From: Pseudomonas nitroreducens TX1
Lineage (GTDB): Bacteria; Pseudomonadota; Gammaproteobacteria; Pseudomonadales; Pseudomonadaceae
Length of the DNA: 64,000 nucleotides
Assembly (NCBI RefSeq): GCF_000313755.1
Contig: NZ_AMZB01000103.1
Coordinates: 1 to 64,000, forward strand
Direction: 5' to 3'
Under the pieces are notes generated by a model. It did no database searches. It saw only the letters and a list, made by a program, of their open reading frames with translations, and was not told the origin of the DNA. The position numbers and the translations under genes are program-made. Position 1 is the first letter of the stretch; each line of letters starts with the position of its first letter. Shown one piece after another: positions 1 to 9,358 of the stretch.

Positions 1-1
1 A

Positions 2-100
2 CCGCTGGCGGTGCTGAAGCTGCGCGGTTTTACGTTGCTGGCGAAGATTTTCAAGGCAGGCGCGGGGCAGGGCGAACCCGTTGCTCTGGGAGGTGCATGA
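2..100 (+). CDS. 3' end of a TssM/IcmF-like gene (partial, runs in from the left)
   Basis: The frame is open from the window edge to TGA at 98-100 and encodes the last 32 residues of a protein. Its first ten residues (PLAVLKLRGF) match the C-terminal end of the complete TssM at 11762-15136, and the DNA is almost identical there (positions 2-28 versus 15020-15046) before diverging. It is therefore either the end of a second full tssM upstream or a truncated duplicate; the window cannot decide. Its stop codon overlaps the ATG of the next gene (ATGATGA), which implies translational coupling. Confidence 0.7.
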   Translation, partial: PLAVLKLRGFTLLAKIFKAGAGQGEPVALGGA

Positions 101-1269
101 TGACGATTTCAAAGCCTTATCCACCGACGATCCAGAGACTATTGGAGCGATTGCACTTCACCGCTTTGGATGAGTGGGGCAGCACCACGCGTTACCGTTT
201 TCGCTGTCCAGAAGGGCATGAACTCTGCTTTACGAAAGAGACCCTGTACGAAGTCAAAGGTTGTCGTCTTTGCCGCAAGAACGAGCAAATGCTTCGGCTT
301 CAGCGGAAGGCCAAACAGAATGGCAGCGAGTTACTGGATACGCAGTGGGTCGAACCGCGGCGCCAGTATCGTTTTCGCTGCCTGCGCAACCCCAATCATG
401 AATGGCAACGCTCCTACAGTTACGCCGTAGCCAATAGCCGTTGCCCGCATTGCTCCCCCAAGGGGCCCAAGCTATTGCGCGATGGATTGGAACGCATGCA
501 AGAGTATGCCCGTGGGCACGGCGGAGAGTGCCTGTCGCCAGAGTATCTGGGAGTGACTAGAAAGCATCGCTTTCGTTGCGCCAAGGGGCATATCTGGGAG
601 GTGGTTGCCGGCGATGCCATGCGTAAAGACAGCTGGTGCTATCAGTGCAAAGCCGATGGTATCCGACACGGCATCGAGGAAGTTCACCGCATCGTGGGTG
701 AGCGTGGCGGCCAGTTTCTTTCGGATGAATATCAAAACAGTAAAACGCCCTACACCTAGGCCTGCGCCAAAGGCCATACCTGGCAAGCCATTTTTAGACG
801 TATTCGTAACGGCGCTTGGTGTCCTCGCTGTGCCAACGACAAGAAAAGGCACGATAGTCAGGTGTTGCAGCGCGAGGCTGAGCGGCGTGGCGGAAAGTGT
901 TTGTCGACGACGTACCATGAAGTGGGAGCAAAGTATGTCTGGCAATGCGCCAAGGGGCATCGCTGGGAAGCGACTCTGGGCTCCGTTCGGCGAGGAAGTT
1001 GGTGCGGCCAGTGTGCCAAGGATGCTCGATGGCTAACCCTGGAGGACATGCAAAAGGCTGCCGCCATCCACGGCGGTCAATGCCTGGCCGAGGCGTACCG
1101 AGGTGTAGGCCAGAAATATCAATGGCTGTGCGCGAAGGGGCATAGCTGGAGCACTACATTCACGATTGTTCGTGCGGGTCACTGGTGCCCCGCCTGCTTC
1201 CACCTGTCGCACACCAAACCTGGCTCTGCCGCTTGGAAACGCTACCAGGCACACCGTCCCAAGGAGTGA
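97..1269 (+). pseudogene. Six-repeat zinc-ribbon protein interrupted by one amber codon
   Basis: The reading frame is continuous from ATG 97 to TGA 1267-1269 (390 codons) except for one TAG at 757-759. It encodes six units of about 50-58 residues. Each ends in a C-x3-H ... W/R-C-x2-C zinc-ribbon pattern, and most begin with a GG-x-C/F-L-S-x-x-Y segment. The TAG sits where the other units have Trp or Phe just before the first Cys, so a single TGG-to-TAG change explains it. As annotated it would split into 97-759 (220 aa) and a 3' piece restarting near 862. The family looks like treble-clef/zinc-ribbon repeat proteins of unknown function, often suspected to bind nucleic acid; that role is inference. 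Its start overlaps the TssM-like stop upstream. Confidence 0.75.
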
Positions 1270-1556
1270 AGTATTGCAGTCCGGACTTTTCGCAATGTGC
1301 GAGTTCAACAGCGAATGAGGTGGGTAAAAGGAAGTCCTTTGTAGAACTCATCCGCGTATGGTGAGGGAAAGTTCCTGGCCATTTTGGAGGCATTGCTTCT
1401 ACCCCAGCTTGTCCGCGAGAGTGTCGCGATGGAGTTGTTTTCTATCGATGCGTTACAAGGACGCTTTCGCATAATTCTGTGTTGTGGTCAGCTGCCACCT
1501 CCTTGCGACAGTCTTCTTGCACAACGTTTTGTCGTTGACTGTTGGGAGGACTAAAA

Positions 1557-4500
1557 ATGCTGCCTGAAGCTCACCTTTTCTTCGATCATTCCCGTCACGC
1601 CCTCACGGTGGATGGCCAGGGTGCCGTGCTGGACGTCCTGGCATTTTCCGGCACCGAGGCACTCAGCGAGACCTTCTATTTTGCCATCGAAGTAACCAGC
1701 CCCAACCTCGACATCGCTGCCGATACGATGCTTGGCAAGGACGCCACCTTCAGCCTGCGCGCCGCGCCGCCCTCGGTGACCATTCGCGGCTATACGCCGC
1801 CGCCGGTGGCGCCGCTGCGCACACTTCATGGCGTGGTAACCCGCTTTAAAAGACTCTCGGCATCCCGTGATGAGGCGCGCTATGAGCTGACGCTGGAACC
1901 GCGCCTGGCCCTGCTCGACAAGGGCTGTCAGTACCGCATCTACCAAAATCAGAGCGTGCCCGAGGTGGTGGAAATTATCTTGAGGCGGCATGGATGGCGG
2001 GGGCAGGATTTTCTGATCGACCTCGGTCGAACGTATAAGCAGCATGATCAGCTGCTTCAGTATGGCGAATCAGACCTTGCCTACATCAAACGGCTCTGTG
2101 CCGAGCGCGGAATCTGGTTTTCCTTCAGCATGGACGCGCGATTGAAAATCGATGTGGTCGAGTTCAAGGACTCGCCCATGCACTATGAACACGACATCAC
2201 CCTGCCGCTGCGCCCCCTGAGCGGGCTGGAAACCACCGGCTTGGATGCCGTGTGGGGCCTGCAGGCCGACCACCAGATCATCCAGCAACGGGTCAGCACC
2301 CGCGCCTACTACTCGCGCGACGCCGGCGCCAACCTCGACGCCCAGGCTGACCTTACCCGTGGCGCCAGCACCACTTACGGCGAGGCCTACCACTACGCCG
2401 ACGAGCCTTACCAGACACTCGGCGATCCCTATGCCCATGGTCATGAAGAAGGCCACGCCGAAAGCGGCGTCTTCTTCGCCCGGCTCGCCCACGAGCGTTA
2501 CCTGAACGACCAGCTCCGCCTCGAAGGTGTTAGCAGCAGCGCCGCCCTGGCCCCAGGCCACGTGCTCAAGGTGGAAGGTGGCGCATCCGCCGCGTTCAGG
2601 GAAGGCGCGCTGATCGTCCGCACCCATTGCACGGCTGCCCGTGATCGCAGCTTCGAAGTCCACTTCGAAGCCATCCCCGACGGCAACATCGCCTTCCGCC
2701 CACCGGTACCGCCCAAGCCGCGTATCGCCGGCACCGTCCCCGCGCGGATCACTAACCCACAGCAGAACGACCCCTACAGCGACATCGATGGAGAAGGGAG
2801 GTACCGGGTTGCGTTCTTGTTTGACAGGGATACTTGGCCGACGGGCCGCTCCAGTATGTGGCTGCGCCTGGCCAGGCCATACGCCGGGGACACTTTCGGC
2901 CTGCACCTGCCTTTACTGGCCGGCACCGAAGTGGCCGTGGCCTTCGAGCAGGGCGACCCGGACAGGCCATTTATCGCGCATGCCCTTCATACAAATCTGC
3001 AGCCGGACCACGTAACAATCCGCAACTATAAGAGAAACGTCCTGCGCACTCCGGCGAACAACAAGCTGCGTATGGATGACTCGCGCGGGCAGGAACACAT
3101 CAAGGTCAGCACCGAGTATTCCGGCAAGAGCCAGCTTAACCTAGGCCACTTGGTGGATGCGCAGCGCAAGAAGCGCGGCGAAGGCTTTGAGCTGCGCAGT
3201 GACGGTTGGGGAGCCTTGCGTGCTGGTAACGGGCTCTTCATCTCTGCCGACGTGCAACCGCGAGCCAGCGGTGACGTCTTGGACATGGATGCCGCCATCA
3301 TTCAGTTAGAAACCGCTTTGTCATTGGCGCGCTCAATGGCCAATGCGGCCCGCAGCGGGCAAGCCAAACCTAACGATAGCGACAGCCAGGACCGACTCAG
3401 CAAAGCGCTGACGGGGCTCAAGGAGCCCGGCATGTTGCTGCATGCCCCAGCGGGTATTGGCGTAGTTACACCGCAAGCGCTGCAATTGGCGTCCGGTGCC
3501 GAAAGTGTCGGCATCATGGCCGGCCACAATCTGGATATCAGTACCGGCCGCGATATCACGGGTAGTGCCGAAGAAAGCATCAGCCTTTTTGCCCAGAACG
3601 CAGGCATGCAACTCAAAGCGGCCGCCGGCAAGGTGGAGCTACACGCGCTGGGCGATGCCCTGCATGCCATGGCCAAGGGCGACCTCAAAGTTGAAAGCGT
3701 GGCTGGCCGGGTTGAAATCACCGCGCCGCAGGAGTTGGTGCTGCATTGTGGCGGTGCCTACATCCGCCTCAAGGGCGGCGAGATAGAGCTGGGTGCCCCT
3801 GGGAATATCTATCTTAAAACTCCAAACTTTGTGAAGCAGGACGGCGCCACGCTGGATATTCCGCCAACTCGGCTGCCAGCTGGCTACAGTGCCCACTACA
3901 CCTACGCCAATGAGAACCAAGCGCCAATGGCGTTTGCTCACTACCGCGTGGTAGCCCCTAAAGGGGAGGTGTTTGAAGGGGTAACGGATGGCGCAGGTCG
4001 CACCATGGCAATTCATACGTTGATGCCGGGGGACCTGAAAATTGACCTCCCCAGCAGTGAAGGCCCCTTCGATGAGCAGCTTTGCCTGACATGCTCCAAC
4101 GGCCAAATCCCCGCGGGTCTGATGTATGTGGCACATCTCGCTGATGGAACCACTCAACAGGGTGTGACCGACAAGAAGGGCCGCACGGCGCGAATTGTTA
4201 CCCAGAAGTCAGTACAAATTACTCGCCTGGAGTTAACTCCTCCGGATGAAGTGGCTGATAGCTGTTGTTCCGCAAAAGCTTCTGGTGAACTTCTGACGGT
4301 TGATTTGCAACCTATAAAAGTATTCACCAATGCCACAAATCTGGGCACATCCACTCAGACCGTACTCTTGCCAGAAGGTGATGAGCGTGAGCTAACGGCA
4401 GGCGAGATTGCCATGGCACGAACTGTCTTCAAGGACGCCATAGATTACAGCAAGGTTAAAGTTCACCACGGTGGCTGGTGGCTATTTATGGGATTCCAGA

Positions 4501-4907
4501 ATACAGCGGTAACACCTAATGGTGAGATGTATTTCCCCAAAAGCACCGGATATTATAGGGATGATTTTTCATCGACAGGGCGCGGGCGAGATAAAGCACT
4601 TTTTATCCATGAAATGACGCATGTCTGGCAGTATCAGCTAGGTTATTGGGTGAAATGGCACGCATTGTGGGTTACTAGCCGAGGATCAGCTGCATATCAG
4701 TATGAGTTAAAAAGAGATGGGTTGCTCTCGAATTATAATATGGAGCAGCAGGGGGAGATTGTGTCTGATTACTATATGATATGTATTGAAAAAACTCCTG
4801 GATCAGTCTGGAACTTTAGTAATCGGAACAAGGATCCAGCCTTGCTGGCTTCTACATTGCGCAACTTCCTTGTCGCACCGTCAAGCGATGATAATCTTCC
4901 GGAATAA
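1557..4907 (+). CDS. vgrG: VgrG spike protein with C-terminal zinc metallopeptidase (VgrG2b-like)
   Basis: Tip of the T6SS needle. The ATG at 1557 is preceded by GGAGG at 1545-1549; an in-frame TTG at 1542 lies within that site, so 1557 is chosen (1116 aa). The order is gp27-like base (about 1-380), gp5-like OB fold (about 400-480, with EQGDPDRPFI), a DUF2345 beta-prism (about 590-750), two transthyretin-like beta modules (about 780-910) and a catalytic C-terminus. The motif H1018-E-M-T-H1022 is a classic HExxH zinc site. P. aeruginosa VgrG2b has the same plan, with a periplasm-acting metallopeptidase tail, and is likewise followed by a small exported immunity protein. The last 700 nt are clearly more AT-rich than the rest, suggesting the toxin tip was acquired separately. 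Confidence 0.93.
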   Translation: MLPEAHLFFDHSRHALTVDGQGAVLDVLAFSGTEALSETFYFAIEVTSPNLDIAADTMLGKDATFSLRAAPPSVTIRGYTPPPVAPLRTLHGVVTRFKRLSASRDEARYELTLEPRLALLDKGCQYRIYQNQSVPEVVEIILRRHGWRGQDFLIDLGRTYKQHDQLLQYGESDLAYIKRLCAERGIWFSFSMDARLKIDVVEFKDSPMHYEHDITLPLRPLSGLETTGLDAVWGLQADHQIIQQRVSTRAYYSRDAGANLDAQADLTRGASTTYGEAYHYADEPYQTLGDPYAHGHEEGHAESGVFFARLAHERYLNDQLRLEGVSSSAALAPGHVLKVEGGASAAFREGALIVRTHCTAARDRSFEVHFEAIPDGNIAFRPPVPPKPRIAGTVPARITNPQQNDPYSDIDGEGRYRVAFLFDRDTWPTGRSSMWLRLARPYAGDTFGLHLPLLAGTEVAVAFEQGDPDRPFIAHALHTNLQPDHVTIRNYKRNVLRTPANNKLRMDDSRGQEHIKVSTEYSGKSQLNLGHLVDAQRKKRGEGFELRSDGWGALRAGNGLFISADVQPRASGDVLDMDAAIIQLETALSLARSMANAARSGQAKPNDSDSQDRLSKALTGLKEPGMLLHAPAGIGVVTPQALQLASGAESVGIMAGHNLDISTGRDITGSAEESISLFAQNAGMQLKAAAGKVELHALGDALHAMAKGDLKVESVAGRVEITAPQELVLHCGGAYIRLKGGEIELGAPGNIYLKTPNFVKQDGATLDIPPTRLPAGYSAHYTYANENQAPMAFAHYRVVAPKGEVFEGVTDGAGRTMAIHTLMPGDLKIDLPSSEGPFDEQLCLTCSNGQIPAGLMYVAHLADGTTQQGVTDKKGRTARIVTQKSVQITRLELTPPDEVADSCCSAKASGELLTVDLQPIKVFTNATNLGTSTQTVLLPEGDERELTAGEIAMARTVFKDAIDYSKVKVHHGGWWLFMGFQNTAVTPNGEMYFPKSTGYYRDDFSSTGRGRDKALFIHEMTHVWQYQLGYWVKWHALWVTSRGSAAYQYELKRDGLLSNYNMEQQGEIVSDYYMICIEKTPGSVWNFSNRNKDPALLASTLRNFLVAPSSDDNLPE

Positions 4908-4913
4908 GATGAT

Positions 4914-5420
4914 ATGAGAATATTAGCTGGGCTGCTAACCATTGGATCGTATTGCTTGGTAAGTAATGCCAGTGCCACCCCTTGGGGGATGGCAAAAAAT
5001 GCAGATATTGGCATGGCTGACGGGGAGGTCTCCATCTGCATCCCATCTGCGGAAAAGGATGAAGTTGCCATTGAGTCTATATGGGTTGCTGAGAACGAGC
5101 CCCTTGATGGAAAGAGTCACACTATGTGGGACGTGGAATTAAAACGGGGAAGCAATCCAGAAATTTTGAAGCCTGGAGAATGCGCGAAATATGGGTCAGA
5201 CCTAGCTGCGTATCAAGTTAATGTATCAGGGCAGAGTCTTAAGGTTGGTGTAACTTATTATTTTCGTTTGAATAGATTCATGAGAAATCCTTCCCGAACA
5301 GATGTTTCATTCTATGATGCCGTGTTTTGTTCTGTTGAGCGAGATGGTAAGGTTTTTTATCTTCAGTATAAGTATGAGGATGATGGGAGAGTTCTGAAGC
5401 CACAATGCGGGAGTAAGTGA
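4914..5420 (+). CDS. Small exported protein, probable immunity to the VgrG metallopeptidase
   Basis: 168 aa starting six bases after the vgrG stop, so almost certainly co-transcribed. The N-terminus (MRILAGLLTIGSYCLVSNASA) is a Sec signal peptide, so the mature protein should be periplasmic. Four Cys in the mature part fit disulfides. Position and size match the PA0261-type immunity protein that follows VgrG2b in P. aeruginosa; no catalytic motif is visible. It is paralogous to the next gene (shared pattern L-K-x-G-x-x-P-x-I-L-x-x-G-E-C and F-C-x-x-x-x-x-G). Base composition is AT-rich, unlike the T6SS core. Confidence 0.7.
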   Translation: MRILAGLLTIGSYCLVSNASATPWGMAKNADIGMADGEVSICIPSAEKDEVAIESIWVAENEPLDGKSHTMWDVELKRGSNPEILKPGECAKYGSDLAAYQVNVSGQSLKVGVTYYFRLNRFMRNPSRTDVSFYDAVFCSVERDGKVFYLQYKYEDDGRVLKPQCGSK

Positions 5421-5570
5421 GTTGGTGGCAGAGTTTTGTTGAGGGGGTAAGATGAATTTTTATTTTGCAAGATCGAGCTCTGGCAATTTAGCTGGTCTTC
5501 TGAGGTCGATTGATTGGAGTTTTTCGACCTCTTAAGATGATAAGGAATACCTCTGGATTAGGCGGTCTCT

Positions 5571-6080
5571 ATGTGGCGAAATTTATTGATATTATTTCCC
5601 TTGCTTGCCTACTCTTGGGTTCACGCTACTTCTTTTGGACGACAGGAAACAGCTGCAATTCGCTCAGTCAAAGGAAGTCCTGGAATTTGTTTGTCTGAGG
5701 AAACTAAAGATAGATTTCCAGTCGGTTGGGTTGCGCTTTCGGAAAGCTATATTAAAAATCCTGGTGGCTGGTCCTTGGTGTTGAAAGAGGGGGTTAGCCC
5801 TCTGATCCTGAATGCAGGAGAGTGTCTTGTGTATGGAGAGATTCCTGATGGATATAAATTGGCTAGATATAAGGTTGTAGTTCCAGGGTTAAAATTACAG
5901 AAAGATAGGACTTATGTTTTTTCTATAAATAGCTCTGATTATCCCAGAGATAGTTATAGAGTGGTTTTTTGTGTGAGTGAGAATTCTGATGGCTCACGAG
6001 ACTATCTACCGTATCGCCGGCTCTCTGATGGTAGTGAGCTTGTTCCATCTTGTGATTCTCGATTGAATAGAAGTTATTGA
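5571..6080 (+). CDS. Second VgrG-linked exported immunity-like protein (paralogue of the previous gene)
   Basis: 169 aa with a signal peptide (MWRNLLILFPLLAYSWVHA) and the same Cys spacing as the preceding gene: ILNAGEC, VVFCVSE and a C-terminal VPSC correspond to ILKPGEC, AVFCSVE and KPQC. The two proteins are divergent paralogues, which fits an immunity gene duplicated and then drifted to cover variant toxins. The ribosome-binding site before ATG 5571 is weak. The 150-nt gap before it (5421-5570) holds no convincing gene and may be decayed spacer from the duplication. AT-rich. Confidence 0.62.
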   Translation: MWRNLLILFPLLAYSWVHATSFGRQETAAIRSVKGSPGICLSEETKDRFPVGWVALSESYIKNPGGWSLVLKEGVSPLILNAGECLVYGEIPDGYKLARYKVVVPGLKLQKDRTYVFSINSSDYPRDSYRVVFCVSENSDGSRDYLPYRRLSDGSELVPSCDSRLNRSY

Positions 6081-6207
6081 AGTTATGGTTGATTTCACTG
6101 GGTTCGAACTGCTTCTTGCTGAGTGACTGAGGCGAATCGTTTTGCAAGGATGGCATAGCGTCCTTTAGTTGTTTGTTGTCGCCAGTTGCCGAATTTAAAG
6201 GATTGAT

Positions 6208-8265
6208 ATGAACGACAAATTGCACCGCACGGATACGCTGAATCCCAACAAGTACATGCAGGGTGGGAAGCAGAAGAAATTCTGGGTCGAATTCCAACTG
6301 GTAGACGAAAACAACGAGCCGCTTCCGCACCTGCCCTTTCGCGCGGTGAACCAGGCCACACGCGAAGGGCATGCGCCCGAGTATCGCGGCCAGGCCGATG
6401 CTCAGGGAGTCATTCGTATCGAAGGATTGAACCCTATTCCCTTGACCCTGCTGGTTGACGCTGACCAACTCGCGGAGGTGTTACAGACTCGCCGCCTTCG
6501 CGCTCTGCGTCCCGAGCCTTTGCGGCCTGGGGTAGGGGATAGAACGCCTTTGTACTGCCCTCCGTGTACCGGTCATTCCCCTGTCGAGGCCAAAGCCTTC
6601 GAAGCTGGCCATGGCTACCGCTATTTGCGAATTGGTGAGCTCTGCGACAAGCAGCCCCAATTTGACCCGCCTCTGGCGGAGAGCGAGCCACTCTCGGCCT
6701 ATCACTTTCCGGACCCAGCGTTCCGCGGTTTCACCTTGGGCGCCGATGTTCCGCGCGGAGGGGCTTTCACCGATCTGGATTGCCGCTATGTGCTGGAGGT
6801 CTGCCCCTTCCGTGCCTGGTCGCTGGTGCTCAACCACCAGCCGGATTACTGCCTGGTGACCGCCTACAACCTGGGGCTGATGAGCATACTGTCCTACAGC
6901 AAGTTCACTGATCTGGAGTCGGGCTCCGTCAAAGAGTTCTTCCAGCGACAGTGCCAGGACCTCTCTCGTACACCCCGCGTGTTGGATGGGAAAACCAACC
7001 CGCCCTGTGTCGTTATCGATGTGCCGTTCAATGAGCGCTATACCCTCGCCGAACCCCTAGATACCACTAAGTCGGAACCACCCGAAGGCGACACCCAACT
7101 GTTCTACGCCATCAGTCAGACCCAGGTGCTGGTGGGGTGGCGCGGCACCGAGATGGGGCGAGCGGACCTAGTGACCGATGTGACTTTCCGCCCGGTAAAA
7201 CCGGAGGTTGCCGCCAACTGCCAGCCCAAGGTGCCTTGTGGCGACCTGACGGCCAAAGGCAGTGTGCATTTGGGGTTCCGGGATGGCTACGAGATTGCTA
7301 GGAGGAAGTTCACCGAACAATTAGGGACGAGGGTCTCCGATGCTGCTCGAACCAGAAAGTTGTTCATCTGCGGCCATAGCCTTGGTGGTGCCTTGGGCTT
7401 GATCCACGCGGCGGCGATGAAGGTTCAGAACCCCTTGCTCTACACCTACGGCATGCCTCGTACCTTCACTCTCCAGGCGGTGGGCTGCCTGGCGGGCGTG
7501 AAACACTTCCGCCATGTCAACGACACCGACCTGATTCCCGATGTGCCGCCCGAGGCCGATCTGGATAACTGGCTCTATAAGCTCTACGGCCCGGTTGGGA
7601 CCACCCTGGGCACTGTGTGGTCGGTGGCGCAACTGCTGGCTGATCCGGTGATCAGGGGGAAAGACCCGTTCTTCCACCATGGCGAGATCGTCGCCTTCTT
7701 CCGTCTTGAACAGCACATCCAGATGCGCGCTTCGGACAACCCATTCCACAAGATGCGCGACGGCCTGGGTGCGCCCTATCACACCACATTGACCCGGCTG
7801 CTGCCGGTCAAGACCAAGCTCTTCCTCGTGCCCAGCCTGAACCGGGCGGACAGCGAACAGGCTTGCAAGGCACAACAGGACTTCAAGGCCTGCCTGACAG
7901 CCGAAAGCCTCCAGCGTTATTTCCCCGAAGGCCGCAACGCCAAGCCGGGCCGGGTGGTCGGGCTGGTCAACCATTTCATGGGGGAGTACCAGCCCTTCCT
8001 CTACAACCAGTTGGTCGAGTGCATCAACCCCGCGCGCATGCAGGCACGCCAGGACAACCGGCAGCAATTCGAGGAACAGATGACGGCCAATGCCCACCTG
8101 ATCCCCGAAGAGGAACTTCTGCGTAACCGCACCTTCTTCGATCTGCAGAACCAGGTAAGCCGCAGCCTCGCCACCGCGCAGCAGTGCCCAGGCGGAATGG
8201 ACGGCCTACAGCGCTTCGACGGCATCGTCGAGGAAAAAGCCTATGTGGAGAAAATCTATGGCTAA
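6208..8265 (+). CDS. T6SS class-3 lipase effector (Tle type)
   Basis: 685 aa. The N-terminus (about 25-90) is a transthyretin-like beta module (F-x-L-V-D-E-x-x-x-P-L) resembling those at the VgrG tail, a common cargo-loading feature. The catalytic domain carries GHSLGGALG with nucleophile S391, a likely acid in NDTDLIPD and a likely His in FFHHGE, giving the alpha/beta-hydrolase lipase_3 triad. No signal peptide is present, as expected for VgrG-loaded cargo. It probably attacks membrane phospholipids of target cells after periplasmic delivery. Tle2/TseL are also class-3 lipases, but I cannot assign the Tle subfamily by eye. Shine-Dalgarno AAGGA precedes ATG 6208. The last 8 nt overlap the next gene. 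Confidence 0.85.
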   Translation: MNDKLHRTDTLNPNKYMQGGKQKKFWVEFQLVDENNEPLPHLPFRAVNQATREGHAPEYRGQADAQGVIRIEGLNPIPLTLLVDADQLAEVLQTRRLRALRPEPLRPGVGDRTPLYCPPCTGHSPVEAKAFEAGHGYRYLRIGELCDKQPQFDPPLAESEPLSAYHFPDPAFRGFTLGADVPRGGAFTDLDCRYVLEVCPFRAWSLVLNHQPDYCLVTAYNLGLMSILSYSKFTDLESGSVKEFFQRQCQDLSRTPRVLDGKTNPPCVVIDVPFNERYTLAEPLDTTKSEPPEGDTQLFYAISQTQVLVGWRGTEMGRADLVTDVTFRPVKPEVAANCQPKVPCGDLTAKGSVHLGFRDGYEIARRKFTEQLGTRVSDAARTRKLFICGHSLGGALGLIHAAAMKVQNPLLYTYGMPRTFTLQAVGCLAGVKHFRHVNDTDLIPDVPPEADLDNWLYKLYGPVGTTLGTVWSVAQLLADPVIRGKDPFFHHGEIVAFFRLEQHIQMRASDNPFHKMRDGLGAPYHTTLTRLLPVKTKLFLVPSLNRADSEQACKAQQDFKACLTAESLQRYFPEGRNAKPGRVVGLVNHFMGEYQPFLYNQLVECINPARMQARQDNRQQFEEQMTANAHLIPEEELLRNRTFFDLQNQVSRSLATAQQCPGGMDGLQRFDGIVEEKAYVEKIYG

Positions 8266-9055
8266 GCCCCTGAATGCCCGCCTGCCTGGGCAACTCGCTC
8301 TAGCGCTGCTGTGCCTGCTCACCAGCCTTGGCGGCTGCGCCCAGGACTACAGCCTGGCGCCGTCGGCCAATGGTGAACAGGTTACGGTACGTGTGAAAGT
8401 TCCTAATGATTTGAAAGCGAGAACCATGCAGGTGATGTACCGCTCGTCTAGCTGCCAACGCACGCGCTATGACGCCTATGGCAAGCCTTACAAAGTGGAT
8501 GGCTTTCATGGGGTCGACGTGCAGCCGCAGCGTGAGGGGCAAAGCGACATTTATGAGGCCAAGCTGGCGAAGGATGGCGGCGGCGCCTGTCGATGGCATT
8601 TGGCTAACGTGATCTTTGGAGTTGAGTATCGAAATCCAGAGCAGTTTGGTGCTGGGGTGACTTTTGCTGCTGGGGGAGGGGTTGTAGTTATTTTTGATAA
8701 TAATGACTCTCCCATGGGCGGCGCGGATAAAAAAGTTGATGGCGATCTTATAATTAGTCAGGGTTACTATCCGTGGATTGATGAGGAATTTCTGGGGGGG
8801 TATAGGAAGACGGTGCGCTTGGCGGGGCGCGGAATTGGTTTTATTAAATATAAAGCGCCGAATGCTCGTGAGGTGTTTTTTAAGCCGACTCTATTCCCGA
8901 AATATCTAGTGGCCTCTGCGGGTCCCAGGGTGAAGTTGGATAATAGCTATACTAGGTTTGAGTACCCTGATGGCAGTATCTTGGAGAATAGAGATATTGA
9001 ACCTCGCTTCGATAAGTTAGAGTCTATTCGCTTAGCAGCAGAAAATAAGAAATGA
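8258..9055 (+). CDS. Lipoprotein, probable immunity protein for the lipase effector
   Basis: The ATG at 8258 overlaps the lipase stop, so the two are translationally coupled. The protein (265 aa) has a lipoprotein signal ending in the lipobox LGGC, then QDYSLAP and a beta-rich body with GGGACRWHL and YYPWIDEEFLGGY. A periplasm-facing lipoprotein is the usual form of a Tle immunity partner (Tli). The first ~350 nt are GC-rich like the effector, while the rest is AT-rich. It has a full-length paralogue (9356-10132) and a degraded copy between them. No enzymatic motif is seen. Confidence 0.7.
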   Translation: MAKPLNARLPGQLALALLCLLTSLGGCAQDYSLAPSANGEQVTVRVKVPNDLKARTMQVMYRSSSCQRTRYDAYGKPYKVDGFHGVDVQPQREGQSDIYEAKLAKDGGGACRWHLANVIFGVEYRNPEQFGAGVTFAAGGGVVVIFDNNDSPMGGADKKVDGDLIISQGYYPWIDEEFLGGYRKTVRLAGRGIGFIKYKAPNAREVFFKPTLFPKYLVASAGPRVKLDNSYTRFEYPDGSILENRDIEPRFDKLESIRLAAENKK

Positions 9056-9358
9056 ATAGCATCTTCGGGGGTGTATTGGGTCTTTTGTTGTATTGCTTTG
9101 GCGGCTGCACCCAGGACTACAGCCTGGCGCCGCCGGCCAGCAGTGGACAGGTGACGGTACGGGGAAAATTCAAAGTGACCTAAACGAAAGTCCCATGCAG
9201 GAAGCTTGTGATGTGTTTTCGAATTGGCTGACTTCCTCGTTGCGTAGTTGGTTTTGTTGAAATAAAAAACTTCCAGACTCGATTTTTCAAATGAGGGATG
9301 TTTTCGATAGTAGAGATGTTTATTCAGGGTTTCAGAGGTTGGAGTCTATTCGAAAATG
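9052..9358 (+). pseudogene. Degraded middle copy of the immunity lipoprotein
   Basis: ATG at 9052 overlaps the previous stop. A 43-codon frame (to TAA 9181-9183) encodes a lipoprotein signal with GGCTQDYSLAPP and GQVTVRGK, close to the start of the gene at 8258, then stops. A second remnant at about 9304-9355 encodes SRDVYSGFQRLESIRK, which aligns with NRDIEPRFDKLESIRL at the C-terminus of the upstream copy. The central ~200 codons are missing. This is an internally deleted third copy. The 43-aa piece could still be translated, but it lacks the body of the protein. Confidence 0.72.

Noticed and set aside
1491-1506. Sigma-54-like TGCCAC-CTCC-TTGC before vgrG
   Set aside because: Spacing is one base short and the -24 GG is lost, so it would not work as a -24/-12 promoter.
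5510-5698. Small open frame between the two immunity-like genes
   Set aside because: Overlaps the start of the second immunity-like gene in another frame and has no ribosome site or domain.
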